Shown: positions 26,707-38,331, numbered from the stretch's first letter. The stretch is 64,000 nt of DNA from Spirochaetales bacterium (GCA_016926955.1 JAFGNN010000030.1:1-64000); one strand, 5' to 3'. Translations and numbers: made by a program. Notes: generated from the sequence alone by a model not told the origin.

Positions 26707-28011
26707 ATGGCGGAAAGGAAGAAAGGGCTCTTCTCCTGGTACTTCGGGACGAACCTGCTGATCAGGATACTCGTCGGTCTGGTCCTCGGCGCCATCGTCG
26801 GCATAGTCCTCGGCTTTTTCCCCGACGCGACAAAAGCCTTCTCGACCTGGGCAAAGCCCTTCGGCGACCTGTTCGTCCGGCTCCTCAAGATGATCGTCGT
26901 GCCGGTCATTTTCCTCTCGCTGGTCGCCGGCTCCGCGAGCATCGCGCCCTCGCGCCTCGGCAAGGTCGGTGTCAAGATTCTTGGTTACTATTTATTAACT
27001 TCGGCGTTTGCTGTTACCCTGGGGTTGTTTGCCGGCCAGCTCTTCCGGCCCGGCGCCGGGCTTTCAATCATAGCGGACACCGCGGCGAAGGCCAAACCCT
27101 CAAACGCCCTGCCCCTCAAAGACGTCCTTCTCAACATCATTCCGACCAACCCGATTGAATCGATGGTAAAGGGCGACGTGCTGCCTATCATCTTCTTCGC
27201 CCTCTGCTTCGGAATCGGACTCGCGGTGCTGAAAGACTCGAAGCAGAAGCGTCTTGCCGAATCGGCCGAGTGGCTCTACCGCATCTTCGAGGCCATGGCC
27301 GAAACGATGTACAAGGTCGTGAGCGGAGTCATGCAGTATGCGCCCATCGGCGTGTTCGCCCTGATCGCGATCGTTTTCGCCCAGCAGGGACCGAAGGCGA
27401 TAGGGCCGCTCCTCATCGTAGTTCTCGCCACCTTCCTTGCCATGATCGCGCATTTCGTCGTGGTTTATGGCGGCTTCCTATCCACCTCAAAGCTTTCCTT
27501 GCTCAAGTTCATCAGCCGCGCGCGCGAGGCCATGATTACCGCCTTCGTAACCAGGTCCAGTAACGGCACGCTGCCGGTCACCATGCGCAACACCGAAGAA
27601 AACATGGGCGTGCCGCGCGCTATCGGTGCCTTCACCCTACCGCTCGGCGCCACCATCAACATGGATGGAACCGCCATCTACCTCGGCGTCTGCGCTTCGT
27701 TCATCGGATTCGCGACCGGCAACCCGCTGAGCTTCGCGCAGATGGCCACCATCGTCCTGACCGCTACGCTCGCCTCCATCGGTACAGCTGGCGTCCCGGG
27801 CGCTGGCGCGATCATGTTGCTCATGGTTCTCGAGTCCATCGGCCTCGGCGTCACGGAAGGCTCGGCAATCGCCGCCGCTTACGCCATGATCCTTGGCATC
27901 GACGCCCTCCTCGACATGGGCCGCACCTGGCTCAACGTCTCCGGGGACATGGCCGGCACGGTCATAGTCGCGAAGAGCGAGAAGGAGCTCGATCTGACGA
28001 AATGGTCTTGA
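26707..28011 (+). CDS. Dicarboxylate/amino acid:cation symporter (DAACS)
   Basis: 434 residues, inner membrane, GltP/DctA type. It has eight predicted membrane segments with two re-entrant loops. Key motifs: the serine-rich hairpin tip ([14 protein letters not shown]), the NMDGT cation/substrate motif ([16 protein letters not shown]) and the C-terminal [15 protein letters not shown] helix. It carries glutamate, aspartate or C4-dicarboxylates with sodium or protons; the exact substrate is not decided. AAGGAGG precedes the ATG at 26707, and a strong terminator follows. Confidence 0.9.
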   Translation: MAERKKGLFSWYFGTNLLIRILVGLVLGAIVGIVLGFFPDATKAFSTWAKPFGDLFVRLLKMIVVPVIFLSLVAGSASIAPSRLGKVGVKILGYYLLTSAFAVTLGLFAGQLFRPGAGLSIIADTAAKAKPSNALPLKDVLLNIIPTNPIESMVKGDVLPIIFFALCFGIGLAVLKDSKQKRLAESAEWLYRIFEAMAETMYKVVSGVMQYAPIGVFALIAIVFAQQGPKAIGPLLIVVLATFLAMIAHFVVVYGGFLSTSKLSLLKFISRAREAMITAFVTRSSNGTLPVTMRNTEENMGVPRAIGAFTLPLGATINMDGTAIYLGVCASFIGFATGNPLSFAQMATIVLTATLASIGTAGVPGAGAIMLLMVLESIGLGVTEGSAIAAAYAMILGIDALLDMGRTWLNVSGDMAGTVIVAKSEKELDLTKWS

Positions 28012-28027
28012 TGCGTACCGTCTGACG

Positions 28028-28059
28028 AACGGGCCCGGTTTCCAGGGCCCGTTTTTTTT
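28028..28059 (+). terminator. Rho-independent terminator after the symporter gene
   Basis: ACGGGCCC and its complement enclose an eight-base loop, followed by a run of eight T. It stands 17 bases beyond the stop codon. Confidence 0.92.
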
Positions 28060-28221
28060 CTCCCCTCATGATAGTCTTGCCTTGCCGCTCAAAAATCTTC
28101 ATTATAAACATGTGTGGATGCTGGTTGCTTCCTTGCCGGAATTGACGCACGCATCGACGCTACCGCCGATTTGATCCGTATTGCGGGCGGTCTAGAAATC
28201 CACGCTAAATAGGAGTCCGCC

Positions 28222-28317
28222 ATGCCGCCGCATGAACAACGCCCAGTCACTCTCCACGCAAAGCGCGCAAACGCGCGTCATCGTCATCACCCGACCCCAA
28301 AAACTGATCGAGCATAA
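28222..28317 (+). CDS. Possible 31-residue leader peptide upstream of metK
   Basis: An ATG with AGGAG nine bases upstream opens a 31-codon ORF ending in TAA at 28315-28317, immediately before the metK Shine-Dalgarno. The product is basic and histidine-rich toward its end (ARHRHHPTPK) with no methionine enrichment. It could be a translated leader that couples to metK or a chance ORF; codon usage is too short to test. Confidence 0.35.
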   Translation: MPPHEQRPVTLHAKRANARHRHHPTPKTDRA

Positions 28318-28326
28318 GGAATGGCA

Positions 28327-29508
28327 ATGAAGGACAAGCGCTATCTTTTCACTTCAGAATCTGTCGGCGAAGGTCATCCCGACAAGCTTTGCGACCAGGT
28401 GTCGGACGCGGTCCTCGATGCCTGCCTCAAGGACGACCGAAAAGCCCACGTGGCATGCGAATGCTTCGCGACAACCGGAATGGTGCTGGTCGGCGGCGAG
28501 ATAACGACCGACACCTACGTTGACATCCAGCAGCTCGCCCGGGACGTCGTCAAGGATATCGGCTATACGAATCCGGATTACGGCATCGACTTCGAATCGA
28601 TGGCCGTGCTCAACACCATTCACGCGCAAAGCCCCGATATAGACCAGGGCGTCGAAGGCCATCGGCAGGTCGAAGATCTCAAGCAATGGGAGGGCAAGCA
28701 GGGAGCCGGCGACCAAGGCATGATGTTCGGCTTCGCCTGCACGGAAACTCCGGAGCTCATGCCCGCGCCCATCATATACTCTCACCGCATCCTTGAGCAT
28801 GCCGCGAGGCTTCGAAAGGAAAAGAAGATCCCTTGGCTCCGGCCGGACGCCAAGAGCCAGGTCACGCTGGAGTATGAGGGACACAAGCCCATTCGAGTCG
28901 ACACGATCGTCGTATCGCACCAGCACGATCCCGACGTTCCTTACAAGACCATCAAGGAAACGGTAATCGAGGAGATCATCCGGCCCATCCTCGGGCCGAC
29001 CGGGCTCCTGACGCCGGAAACGAAGTTCTTCATCAACCCGACAGGTCGCTTTGTCATCGGTGGCCCGACCGGAGACACCGGACTTACCGGTCGAAAGATC
29101 ATTGTTGACACCTATGGCGGCATGGGGCGGCACGGAGGCGGCGCCTTCTCCGGCAAGGATCCTTCCAAGGTCGACCGCTCCGCCGCCTACATGGCCCGCT
29201 ACGTCGCTAAAAACGTGGTGGCCGCAGGCTTGGCCGAGCGCTGCGAAGTCCAGTTGGCCTACGCCATCGGCGTGCCGGAACCCGTTTCGGTGATGGTCGA
29301 TACCTTCGACACGAGTGAAATTCCCGAACGTCAGATCGCGGACGCGATCAGGAAAGTATTCCAGCTGGATCCCCGCGGAATCATCAAGACTCTTGATTTG
29401 CTCAAACCGGTGTATCGGAAGACCGCCGCATACGGACACTTCGGTCGCGACGGCTTCACTTGGGAACTCACCGACAAGGCCAACGCCTTGAAGAAAGCCA
29501 TTCATTAG
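28327..29508 (+). CDS. metK: S-adenosylmethionine synthetase MetK
   Basis: Makes SAM from methionine and ATP. 393 residues. Conserved motifs: [20 protein letters not shown], the P-loop-like [22 protein letters not shown], and the signature [20 protein letters not shown] with [19 protein letters not shown]. Start 28327 is six bases after AAGGA, while the in-frame ATG at 28321 abuts it. Preceded by a possible leader ORF. A large inverted repeat with a T-rich tail follows the stop and may terminate or regulate downstream expression. Confidence 0.95.
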   Translation: MKDKRYLFTSESVGEGHPDKLCDQVSDAVLDACLKDDRKAHVACECFATTGMVLVGGEITTDTYVDIQQLARDVVKDIGYTNPDYGIDFESMAVLNTIHAQSPDIDQGVEGHRQVEDLKQWEGKQGAGDQGMMFGFACTETPELMPAPIIYSHRILEHAARLRKEKKIPWLRPDAKSQVTLEYEGHKPIRVDTIVVSHQHDPDVPYKTIKETVIEEIIRPILGPTGLLTPETKFFINPTGRFVIGGPTGDTGLTGRKIIVDTYGGMGRHGGGAFSGKDPSKVDRSAAYMARYVAKNVVAAGLAERCEVQLAYAIGVPEPVSVMVDTFDTSEIPERQIADAIRKVFQLDPRGIIKTLDLLKPVYRKTAAYGHFGRDGFTWELTDKANALKKAIH

Positions 29509-29531
29509 ATTCGTAACTTCCCTCTTGCGCC

Positions 29532-29582
29532 GGAGGAGCGTTCAGGCGAACATCGCCGTATGGACGCTCCTCCTTCTTTTTT
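29532..29582 (+). terminator. Terminator-like hairpin after metK that masks the next ORF's start
   Basis: GGAGGAGCGT (29532-29541) pairs with ACGCTCCTCC (29563-29572), followed by TTCTTTTTTC. Inside the loop is a second hairpin (GGCGA/TCGCC, loop ACA). The outer stem would end the metK transcript but also covers the Shine-Dalgarno of the ORF starting at 29560. Confidence 0.75.
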
Positions 29583-29880
29583 CGATCTCGTCAGAAAATC
29601 CCCGCGGGCAACGGTTCAATCACGGCTCTTGGCGACGGCCGACCGAGATCTTGCCGCGGTTCTCTCTGTCGCGAGCGCGGAAAACCTGGCCTTGGTGCTC
29701 GCCTTGGTAGGCCCCGCCAAAAAGAAGCGCCTTGAGGAAGAACTCGTGCGCATGCGGCATGTCAGGCTGAGTCCGGCGACCATAGAACGCATCGCAAACC
29801 ATTTAGGAACACACCTTTCGGCAGATCGTCCGTTGGGACCGGCCTCCCGGTACTTCAAACCGGTGCATACCGACAATTAG
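29560..29880 (+). CDS. Small protein with FliG-like segment
   Basis: 106 residues. The middle part (ENLALVLALVGPAKKKRLEE and following RMRHVRLSPATIERIANHL) resembles the helical FliG middle/C-terminal motif that in full-length FliG contacts MotA and FliM. The match is by eye and only moderate. The reading frame is the same as metK, continuing after its TAG. The ATG lies within a hairpin; with the inner hairpin folded out, GGAGGAG would be about eight bases from the ATG. It is either a real small gene under structural control or a non-coding tail. Confidence 0.5.
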   Translation: MDAPPSFFDLVRKSPRATVQSRLLATADRDLAAVLSVASAENLALVLALVGPAKKKRLEEELVRMRHVRLSPATIERIANHLGTHLSADRPLGPASRYFKPVHTDN

Positions 29881-29926
29881 CATCCTTGGAACATCGTCAC
29901 GACCCCGTTACGACAAGGGAGGATCC

Positions 29927-30259
29927 ATGACATTCAGACCCATACGTGGTTTCGCGGTACTCGGCATCGCCCTGCTGCTACTCTCTTCATGCGGCCTGTT
30001 CGAAGGAACCAGCATCGAGGGAAAGCTGAAGCGGCTCAACCGTGATGCCCAAAGCCTGATTGCGCAAATCCAGAAAGAAGCCGATCCCTCGCGCCGGAAA
30101 ACCCTCGAGCGCGACCTGGCCAAGGTCAAGGACAACATAGAAGACTTGCTCAAGGACCTGGCGAAGGAAAGTTCGAAAATCGATGTGAAAGGGATGCTTG
30201 ATGAACTTGGCGATGGATTCGAGGACATCGGAGACGCATTCAAGGATTTAGGGAAATAA
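29927..30259 (+). CDS. Small coiled-coil lipoprotein
   Basis: 110 residues. The signal peptide ends in the lipobox SSC (IALLLLSSCGLFEG). The mature part is charged and helical, likely a coiled coil (EGKLKRLNRDAQSLIAQIQK; DLAKVKDNIEDLLKDLAKE). GGGAGG is seven bases before the ATG. The function is unknown. It precedes the parS cluster. Confidence 0.8.
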   Translation: MTFRPIRGFAVLGIALLLLSSCGLFEGTSIEGKLKRLNRDAQSLIAQIQKEADPSRRKTLERDLAKVKDNIEDLLKDLAKESSKIDVKGMLDELGDGFEDIGDAFKDLGK

Positions 30260-30267
30260 CCCTTCGG

Positions 30268-30283
30268 TGTTTCACGTGGAACA
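30268..30283. promoter_or_regulatory. parS site 1 (ParB-binding)
   Basis: TGTTTCACGTGGAACA fits the bacterial parS consensus TGTTNCACGTGNAACA at every position. First of three sites in 128 bases, about 5 kb from oriC. Confidence 0.92.
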
Positions 30284-30334
30284 CTTGAGCCGCTGATAAC
30301 ATCGACCGGGCCGCTCTCGGCTCCTCGAAGTAAA

Positions 30335-30350
30335 TGTTCCACGTGAAACA
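30335..30350. promoter_or_regulatory. parS site 2 (ParB-binding)
   Basis: TGTTCCACGTGAAACA is identical to the classical Bacillus subtilis parS sequence. Confidence 0.94.
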
Positions 30351-30379
30351 AATGGCTCCGATGGCGTTTCCATGCACCC

Positions 30380-30395
30380 TGTTCCACGTGGAACA
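30380..30395. promoter_or_regulatory. parS site 3 (ParB-binding)
   Basis: TGTTCCACGTGGAACA is a perfect palindrome and fits the parS consensus. It abuts the gyrA terminator. Confidence 0.92.
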
Positions 30396-30429
30396 AAAAG
30401 GCCCGGCGGATCGAACCGCCGGGCCTTTC
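30396..30429 (-). terminator. Rho-independent terminator after gyrA
   Basis: A 12-bp stem (AAGGCCCGGCGG/CCGCCGGGCCTT, loop ATCGAA) reads on the minus strand into a T5 run at 30395-30399. It lies 18 bases beyond the gyrA stop. Confidence 0.9.
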
Positions 30430-30446
30430 ACATTTCAGGACCACTT

Positions 30447-32999
30447 CTAGTTGGGCGACGCTTCTCCGTCCGGATCTTCGATCGCGATGAAGGTCGGAAC
30501 AGGATCCGCCGTGGGCAGCACCGGCGCGACGGATTCGGGTTCCGAATCGTCCTGCGCCTGATTTTCAGCGTCATCTTCCTTGACTATCCTGTCCAAGCCT
30601 ATCACGAAGTCCGGCGGATCTATGGCCAGGATGCGAACGCCATGGGCGGCCTTTCCCTGGATACTGACAGTGTCCGCTGCAAGCTTGAGCGTCTTTCCGA
30701 CGCTCGTGATCACCATGACGTCATCGGAGTCAGAGACGGAGATGGCGCCAACGAGCTCGCCGGTCTTCTCGTCAGGGTCGTAGATCATCTGGCCCCGTGT
30801 GCCGCGTCCGTGGGGATTGAAATTGGAATACTCGACGCGTTTGCCGTATCCGTGCTCGGAAAGGAGCAGCATCCGCTCGCCGTCGGTGACGCGGAGCATC
30901 GCGGAAAGCTCGTCGTCGTTGGCAAGCCGAATTCCCGTCACGCCTCGCGAAGCCCGTCCCATGGCGCGGACGTCCTCTTCGGTCATTCGAAGCGCCTGGC
31001 CCTTCCTCGTGATGAGGACTACCTCGTCTTTTCCGGCGGTCTTGCACGCTGACACGAGCTTGTCGCCCTCGTCGAGCTTGATCGCGATGATGCCGCGGGT
31101 CTTGGCGTTGACGAACTCACTGGTGGCTACTTTCTTGACTACACCCCTCAGCGTGCCGAGCAAAAGGTAAACGGATTCGGAGAACTCGCGCAGGTCTATA
31201 ACCGTCGTTATCTCTTCTTCGGAGTTGATGGCGAGCAGTCCCTTGAGATGGACGCCGCGGGCAGCCCTGGATGCTTCTGGAATCTCGTGGACTTTGAGCC
31301 AGTATGCCTTTCCCAAGCTCGAAATAAAGAGCAAATAGTCGTGAGTGTTGGCCACGAAGAGCTGCTCGACGAAGTCGTCCTCGATGAGGCTCGCGGAATT
31401 GGACCCCTTCCCGCCCCGCCCCTGGCTCCTATAGGCGCTCGTAGCGACACGCTTCACGAAACCCTTGTTTGAGATGAGGATGACCATCTCTTCTTTACGG
31501 ATCAGGTCCTCGATGTTGATGGCCTCGACCTCGTCAGCGACGATTTCCGTGCGACGCGCGTCCCCGTACTTCTTTGAGATCTCGAGCGTCTCAGCCTTGA
31601 CCACCTGAAGGATTTTCTCTGGATGGGCGAGCAGGTCTTCAAGGTAGGCGATGCGGGCCTTGATCTCGGCGAGCTCGGCCTGGATCTTCTCGACCTCCAG
31701 GCTAGTGAGACGACCGAGGCGCATATCTACGATGGCCTGGGCCTGAATCTCCGAAAGCAGGAAGCGCTCGCAGAGCCGCCCTTTGGCGTTCTCGACATCC
31801 TTCGAGCCCTTGATGATCGCGACGACCTCGTCGATATTCGCGAGCGCGATGACGAGTCCTTCGAGAATATGGGCCCGCTCCTTTGCCTTGCGGAGCTCGA
31901 AGCGCGAGCGCCTCTCCACGACGTCGACGCGATGGTCTACGAAGTGGATGATCATATCTTTCAAGGATAGTGTCTTGGGCGTACCGCCGACCAGGGCGAG
32001 CGCGTTGACTCCGAAGGTGCTCTGAAGCGCGGTGTGGGCGAAAAGCAGGTTGAGCACGAGCTTGGCGATAGCGCCCTTCTTGAGCTCAAGGACTATGCGG
32101 ATGCCTTCGCGGTCAGATTCGTCCCTGACGTCTCCGATGCCGTCGATGACTTTCTCGCGGACGAGCTGGGCTATTCGAGCGATCAGCGAAGCCTTGTTCA
32201 CGGCATAGGGGATTTCCGAGAAGATGATCTGCTCGCGTCCGCCTCTCATCGTCTCTATCTGGAATTTTCCACGGACGGTGATCTTGCCTCGACCCGTCGT
32301 GTAGGCTTCGCGGATGCCCCGTCGCCCGAAGATGATGCCGGCGGTCGGAAAGTCGGGACCCTTTACGAAACGCATCAGGCCATCAATCGAGATCTCCGGA
32401 TCATCGATATAGGCCGAGATGGCCTCGCCGATTTCCACGAGATTGTGGGGCGGCAGGTTGGTCGCCATACCGACCGCGATACCGCTCGAACCGTTGATCA
32501 GAAGGTTCGGCACCGCCGACGGCAATACCGATGGCTCTTTGAGGCTTTCGTCATAGTTGGGAACGAAGTCGACCGTTTCCTTCTCGAGATCGGCGAGCAT
32601 CTCGTCGCCGACCCTGGAAAGCTTCGCTTCGGTATATCGGCTCGCGGCGGGCGGGTCGCCGTCGATGGACCCGAAGTTGCCCTGGCCGTGGACGAGCGGA
32701 TAGCGCAGGCTGAATTCCTGAGCCATGCGGACAAGCGCGTCATACAGCGACAGGTCGCCATGCGGATGGTACTTTCCCATCGCGTCGCCGGTAATGCGCG
32801 CGCTCTTCTTGGTGGATGAGTTCGGCTTGAGGCCGAGTTCGTCCATGGCGTAGAGCAAGCGCCGGTGCACGGGCTTGAGTCCGTCTCGCACGTCCGGAAG
32901 CGCACGGGCGACGATGACGCTCATCGCGTAGTTGAGGTAGGCGGTCTTCACCTCCTCTTCGATGGGCATCGGGATGATCTTGCCGGTCATTTCAGCCAT
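30447..32999 (-). CDS. gyrA: DNA gyrase subunit A
   Basis: 850 residues. Breaks and rejoins DNA during ATP-driven negative supercoiling. The N-terminal breakage-reunion domain includes the active tyrosine in ASRYTEAKL and the quinolone-determining segment [20 protein letters not shown]. The C-terminal beta-pinwheel carries the GyrA box-like QGRGGKG, confirming gyrase rather than topoisomerase IV. At the position of E. coli Ser83 there is leucine (HGD-L-S-L-YD), a residue that confers quinolone resistance in other bacteria; Asp87 is kept. It lies 20 bases after gyrB on the same strand, with its own terminator. Confidence 0.96.
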   Translation of the reverse strand: MAEMTGKIIPMPIEEEVKTAYLNYAMSVIVARALPDVRDGLKPVHRRLLYAMDELGLKPNSSTKKSARITGDAMGKYHPHGDLSLYDALVRMAQEFSLRYPLVHGQGNFGSIDGDPPAASRYTEAKLSRVGDEMLADLEKETVDFVPNYDESLKEPSVLPSAVPNLLINGSSGIAVGMATNLPPHNLVEIGEAISAYIDDPEISIDGLMRFVKGPDFPTAGIIFGRRGIREAYTTGRGKITVRGKFQIETMRGGREQIIFSEIPYAVNKASLIARIAQLVREKVIDGIGDVRDESDREGIRIVLELKKGAIAKLVLNLLFAHTALQSTFGVNALALVGGTPKTLSLKDMIIHFVDHRVDVVERRSRFELRKAKERAHILEGLVIALANIDEVVAIIKGSKDVENAKGRLCERFLLSEIQAQAIVDMRLGRLTSLEVEKIQAELAEIKARIAYLEDLLAHPEKILQVVKAETLEISKKYGDARRTEIVADEVEAINIEDLIRKEEMVILISNKGFVKRVATSAYRSQGRGGKGSNSASLIEDDFVEQLFVANTHDYLLFISSLGKAYWLKVHEIPEASRAARGVHLKGLLAINSEEEITTVIDLREFSESVYLLLGTLRGVVKKVATSEFVNAKTRGIIAIKLDEGDKLVSACKTAGKDEVVLITRKGQALRMTEEDVRAMGRASRGVTGIRLANDDELSAMLRVTDGERMLLLSEHGYGKRVEYSNFNPHGRGTRGQMIYDPDEKTGELVGAISVSDSDDVMVITSVGKTLKLAADTVSIQGKAAHGVRILAIDPPDFVIGLDRIVKEDDAENQAQDDSEPESVAPVLPTADPVPTFIAIEDPDGEASPN

Positions 33000-33019
33000 T
33001 GCGATCTTTCCTTAACACT

Positions 33020-35158
<2,139 letters not shown>

Positions 35159-35322
35159 CTAATCCGGTTTCTATGTGCCGCCCCCGCTCCGTTGTGCCTA
35201 TTTTCTTTTTGTACTTATACTTAACTTGCTTGCCCACATGGAAATTCAGTATCTGGATAGATTTGGATAGATAAATTCTGTCGGTATCTTCCTTTATGTG
35301 TCTGTGGCATCACTTGCGCCGC

Positions 35323-35331
35323 TGTGGATAA
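35323..35331 (-). promoter_or_regulatory. Perfect DnaA box upstream of dnaA
   Basis: TGTGGATAA is the exact complement of the consensus TTATCCACA. It is 30 bases before dnaA and could serve both initiation and autoregulation. Confidence 0.85.
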
Positions 35332-35360
35332 GTTGTGTATAGAGTGAACCGGGGAGCACA

Positions 35361-36761
35361 ATGACGAACTGGGATTACTCGGCATTCTGGAACGAAGCGA
35401 TGAGCCAGCTGAAGGCCAAGCTCGGCGAGCACGAATTCGGTCTCTGGTTCAATATCAGTTACGAATCCGCCACCGAAGGCACGATTACGGTCGGCGTACC
35501 ATCCACCTTCTATCGCGATCAGCTGGTCAAGAATTATCAGCGCGTCATCGAATCAATGTTGCTTGATCTTTCGGGCAAGCGCCTCACCCTCGATTTCGTC
35601 GTCGTCCGCCGCGAAGTACAGCTCCCCGATGCCGTGCCGGATTTCATGGACGAAGCGACGAATTCCCCTCCGGAAACCGTCCGCCAGGCGCCTCCTCCGC
35701 GCACCGAGCTCGATCGGGGCAAGCACCCCCAATTGCGTCTCGATTTCGTTTTCGAGAACTTCGTGATCGGAGAGAACAATTCCTTCGCGGCCAACGCGGC
35801 CCTCGCAATAGCGAGCAATCCGGGTACAGCTTACAACCCGTTCCTGATATATGGTGGCGTCGGACTTGGAAAGACCCACCTGATGCAGTCGATCGGCAAC
35901 CGGGTCTGGCGTACGAAGGAAACCGCGCGGATCATCTGCATCACGGCGGAAGAGTTCACCAACGAATTCATACAGTCCATCCACGACAAGACGGCGCAAG
36001 CTTTCAAGAACAAGTATCGCTACGTGGACGTCCTGTTGATCGACGATATCCACTTCTTCCAGGACAAAAAAGGCGTTCAGGAAGAGCTGTTCTACACCTT
36101 CAACGCCCTCTATGACGCCGGCAAGCAGATGGTCTTCACCTGCGACCGCCCCGTTTCGGAACTCAAGAACCTGAACGACCGTCTCAGGAGTCGCTTCGAG
36201 CGCGGCCTCAATGTCGATTTACAGCCCCCGAATTTCGAGACCAGAATGGCCATTCTCAGGAAAAAAACCGAGGCTTGGTCGTTCAAGGTTCCGGTCGAAG
36301 CGGTTGAGATCATTGCAAAGAACATTTCCTCGAACGTCCGTGACCTCGAAGCGGCTCTCGGCAAGCTGGTCGCCTACGCCCAGCTTGTAGGTAAAGAGAT
36401 CACGCTGGACGTCGCCCGCCAGCAGCTGAAAGATGTCTTCAGCCAACCGCGTCAAGGAAACGTGACCGTCGATACCATAATCAGGACCGTCTCCGACCAG
36501 TTCAAGGTGAGCTACAACGATTTGAAAGGAAAGAAGCGGACAAGGAACATCGCCTTTCCCCGCCAGGTAGCAATGTACATCGCACGTGAAATCACCGAGT
36601 TCTCTACCACGGAGCTCGGGCTCGAATTCGGTGGCCGGGACCATACGACCGTCATGCATGCATGCCAGAAAGTCGACGAAAAGCTGAAACTCGACCCATC
36701 CCTTGAAGCAACCATTCAGAAGTTGATCGGCGCGGTAAAGGAACTTTCAACCCGTTCCTGA
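35361..36761 (+). CDS. dnaA: Chromosomal replication initiator DnaA
   Basis: 466 residues. Binds DnaA boxes and melts the origin. Domain I (WNEAMSQLKAKLGEHEFGLW), a short linker domain II, the AAA+ domain III with Walker A GGVGLGKTHLMQSIGN and Walker B VLLIDDIHFF, and domain IV with the DNA-binding signature FGGRDHTTVMHACQKV. Spaced 359 bases from dnaN, with clustered DnaA boxes on both sides, as at many bacterial origins. Confidence 0.97.
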   Translation: MTNWDYSAFWNEAMSQLKAKLGEHEFGLWFNISYESATEGTITVGVPSTFYRDQLVKNYQRVIESMLLDLSGKRLTLDFVVVRREVQLPDAVPDFMDEATNSPPETVRQAPPPRTELDRGKHPQLRLDFVFENFVIGENNSFAANAALAIASNPGTAYNPFLIYGGVGLGKTHLMQSIGNRVWRTKETARIICITAEEFTNEFIQSIHDKTAQAFKNKYRYVDVLLIDDIHFFQDKKGVQEELFYTFNALYDAGKQMVFTCDRPVSELKNLNDRLRSRFERGLNVDLQPPNFETRMAILRKKTEAWSFKVPVEAVEIIAKNISSNVRDLEAALGKLVAYAQLVGKEITLDVARQQLKDVFSQPRQGNVTVDTIIRTVSDQFKVSYNDLKGKKRTRNIAFPRQVAMYIAREITEFSTTELGLEFGGRDHTTVMHACQKVDEKLKLDPSLEATIQKLIGAVKELSTRS

Positions 36762-36815
36762 GCGGTCATCAAACAGGATCTCCGCAGCAGAAGAAAATTT
36801 TTCTTTATTTCTTCC

Positions 36816-36824
36816 TGTGGATAA
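36816..36824 (-). promoter_or_regulatory. Perfect DnaA box downstream of dnaA
   Basis: TGTGGATAA, complement of TTATCCACA, just after the AT-rich tract that follows the dnaA stop. Confidence 0.85.
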
Positions 36825-36885
36825 GCCCTGTATGAAATTGTATAAGTCGCTGCGTTTTGTGCGGGGATCCTGACGGCGGTGTACA

Positions 36886-36894
36886 TGTGGATTA
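36886..36894 (-). promoter_or_regulatory. DnaA box, one mismatch
   Basis: TGTGGATTA; its complement TAATCCACA differs from the consensus at one base. Confidence 0.6.
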
Positions 36895-36959
36895 CCTTGC
36901 TCACTTCGTATGCGATTTATGTGCCGTCCAATTTCATACCCCTAAAGGCGGATCCCGTC

Positions 36960-36998
36960 TTTTCCACAAATCCACAGCCCTTATTACTATTACTATTG
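36960..36998 (+). promoter_or_regulatory. Basal unwinding element: paired DnaA boxes, GC patch and DnaA-trios
   Basis: TTTTCCACA (36960-36968) and AAATCCACA (36968-36976) stand in tandem, followed by GCCC and then TTATTACTATTACTATTG. On the complementary strand read 3' to 5' this is AAT-AAT-GAT-AAT-GAT-AAC, matching the DnaA-trio consensus (G/A)A(T/A) in five consecutive units. DnaA is known to bind such trios on single-stranded DNA while opening the duplex. Confidence 0.82.
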
Positions 36999-37120
36999 TC
37001 ATATCTATATCTCCATTCATAGTAAGACGGGACAAACCCGTAAGCCCAGGGTTCGTCCCCGTCTGGTCCGTTGCGCGGTCTGTTTGCTCATGCTAGAGTA
37101 GGCTTTCAAAGAGGTGCCCG

Positions 37121-38224
37121 ATGAAGTTCGTATGCGAGAAGAATGCGTTCACGAGGGAAGTATCGTTCGCCCAGGAGATCATCGCCTCCAAGAACGCCCT
37201 TTCGGTCATGTCCAACGTCCTTCTCGATGCCGGTAGCGACGGCCTCGCCATCAAGGCTACGGACATCAAGGTCGCGTTCGAAACGCGCATCCCGGTCGAA
37301 GTCAGCGATCCCGGATCCGCTACGGTTTTTTGCGACAAGCTTTCGGGTATCCTCTCCAGCATTCCCGAGGGTGACATCGAGCTCGAGGCAGACGACTCGA
37401 AGGCCGTGGTCAAACCGACTTTCAAGAAGGTCAGGTTTCAGTTGAAGACCATCGCCAGCGACAAGTTCCCAGAGCTGCCGGCCATAGACGAATCCGCCTA
37501 CTTCTCCGTCCCCGCGTGCGAGTTCAAGGACATGATCTCACAGACCGTGTTCGCCGTATCCGACGACGAGACGCGCTACTTCATGAATGGCGTATTCCTC
37601 GAGCGGACCGAGGACGGGCTTGCGATGGTCGCGACGGACGGTCGACGTCTGGCGTATATACGCAAACGGCTTGACGCGACCATTCCGGAATTCAAGGGCG
37701 TGATAGTACCCCCGAAGATCCTGCACCTGATCCAGAAACGCGCGTCGGATGAGGGTCTCATCGAATTGGCCGTAACCGAGAAGAATCTTTTTGCCAAGTT
37801 CGGATCCTACCGGATCAGTTCTGTCCTGATCGAAGGCCAGTTCCCGAATTACCAGAAAGTCATTCCCGACTCGCAGAAGCACGAACTCACCGTCAAACGG
37901 GTGGATCTCGTCGACGCATTGAAGCGCGTTTCGATCTTCGTCGAACAGAAATCGCGCCGGACTTTTCTCGAACTTTCGGGTGGCGCCATAGCCATTGCGA
38001 GCGAGGAAAGCGAACTCGGAGCGGCTCGCGAGGAGATCCCCTGCAGGTATTCCGAAGAGGACGTTACGATCGCACTCAACTATCGATATATAGAAGATCC
38101 GCTAAAAGTCATGGGTTGCGATGAGGTCACGATAGAATTCAGCGAGCCCACGAGAGCCATAACACTGAGACCGGAACCTGCGTCGGATTATTTCCATATC
38201 GTCATGCCGATGGTACTGGAATAA
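37121..38224 (+). CDS. dnaN: DNA polymerase III beta sliding clamp
   Basis: 367 residues, ring-forming processivity clamp with three similar domains. Typical segments are MKFVCEKNAFTREVSFAQEI at the N-terminus, FAVSDDETRYFMNGVFLE, ATDGRRLAYIRKRL in the middle and the C-terminal end ASDYFHIVMPMVLE with its hydrophobic pocket residues. Located after oriC and followed by recF, the conserved order. AGAGGTG precedes the ATG. Confidence 0.96.
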   Translation: MKFVCEKNAFTREVSFAQEIIASKNALSVMSNVLLDAGSDGLAIKATDIKVAFETRIPVEVSDPGSATVFCDKLSGILSSIPEGDIELEADDSKAVVKPTFKKVRFQLKTIASDKFPELPAIDESAYFSVPACEFKDMISQTVFAVSDDETRYFMNGVFLERTEDGLAMVATDGRRLAYIRKRLDATIPEFKGVIVPPKILHLIQKRASDEGLIELAVTEKNLFAKFGSYRISSVLIEGQFPNYQKVIPDSQKHELTVKRVDLVDALKRVSIFVEQKSRRTFLELSGGAIAIASEESELGAAREEIPCRYSEEDVTIALNYRYIEDPLKVMGCDEVTIEFSEPTRAITLRPEPASDYFHIVMPMVLE

Positions 38225-38290
38225 GGCTGACATAGGCGGACCAGCCTGACGCGATCGGCCACGAACCGCTTGCATCTACTATTCTTCTGC

Positions 38291-38316
38291 GGGGAGGGCA
38301 TGCGCCCTCCCCGTTT
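38291..38316 (+). terminator. Hairpin between dnaN and recF
   Basis: GGGGAGGGC and GCCCTCCCC enclose a four-base loop (ATGC), followed by a short GTTT only. The tail is weak, so it may attenuate rather than stop transcription into recF. Confidence 0.5.
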
Positions 38317-38331
38317 GGTCATGAAGGAGTC

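Larger units (their letters stand above)
28012..28326 (+). other. Intergenic region before metK
   Basis: Holds the symporter terminator and a small upstream ORF. No SAM riboswitch consensus was recognised (no SAM-I GGTGGAGGGA-type core). The stretch 28060-28220 shows no further feature I can support. Confidence 0.5.
36762..37120. other. Origin of replication core, dnaA-dnaN intergenic (oriC)
   Basis: AT-rich gene-free stretch. It contains DnaA boxes at 36816-36824 (perfect) and 36886-36894 (one mismatch), a pair at 36960-36976, and a DnaA-trio array at 36981-36998 followed by more AT-rich DNA. This arrangement, boxes then a GC patch then trios, is the basal unwinding layout described for bacterial origins, so melting should start near 36981 and spread rightward. 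Confidence 0.85.

Noticed and set aside
28060-28320. SAM riboswitch before metK
   Set aside because: No SAM-I, SAM-II or SAM/SAH consensus core was found by eye.
28354-29505. 383-codon open frame opposite metK
   Set aside because: Pure antisense shadow of a strongly conserved gene.
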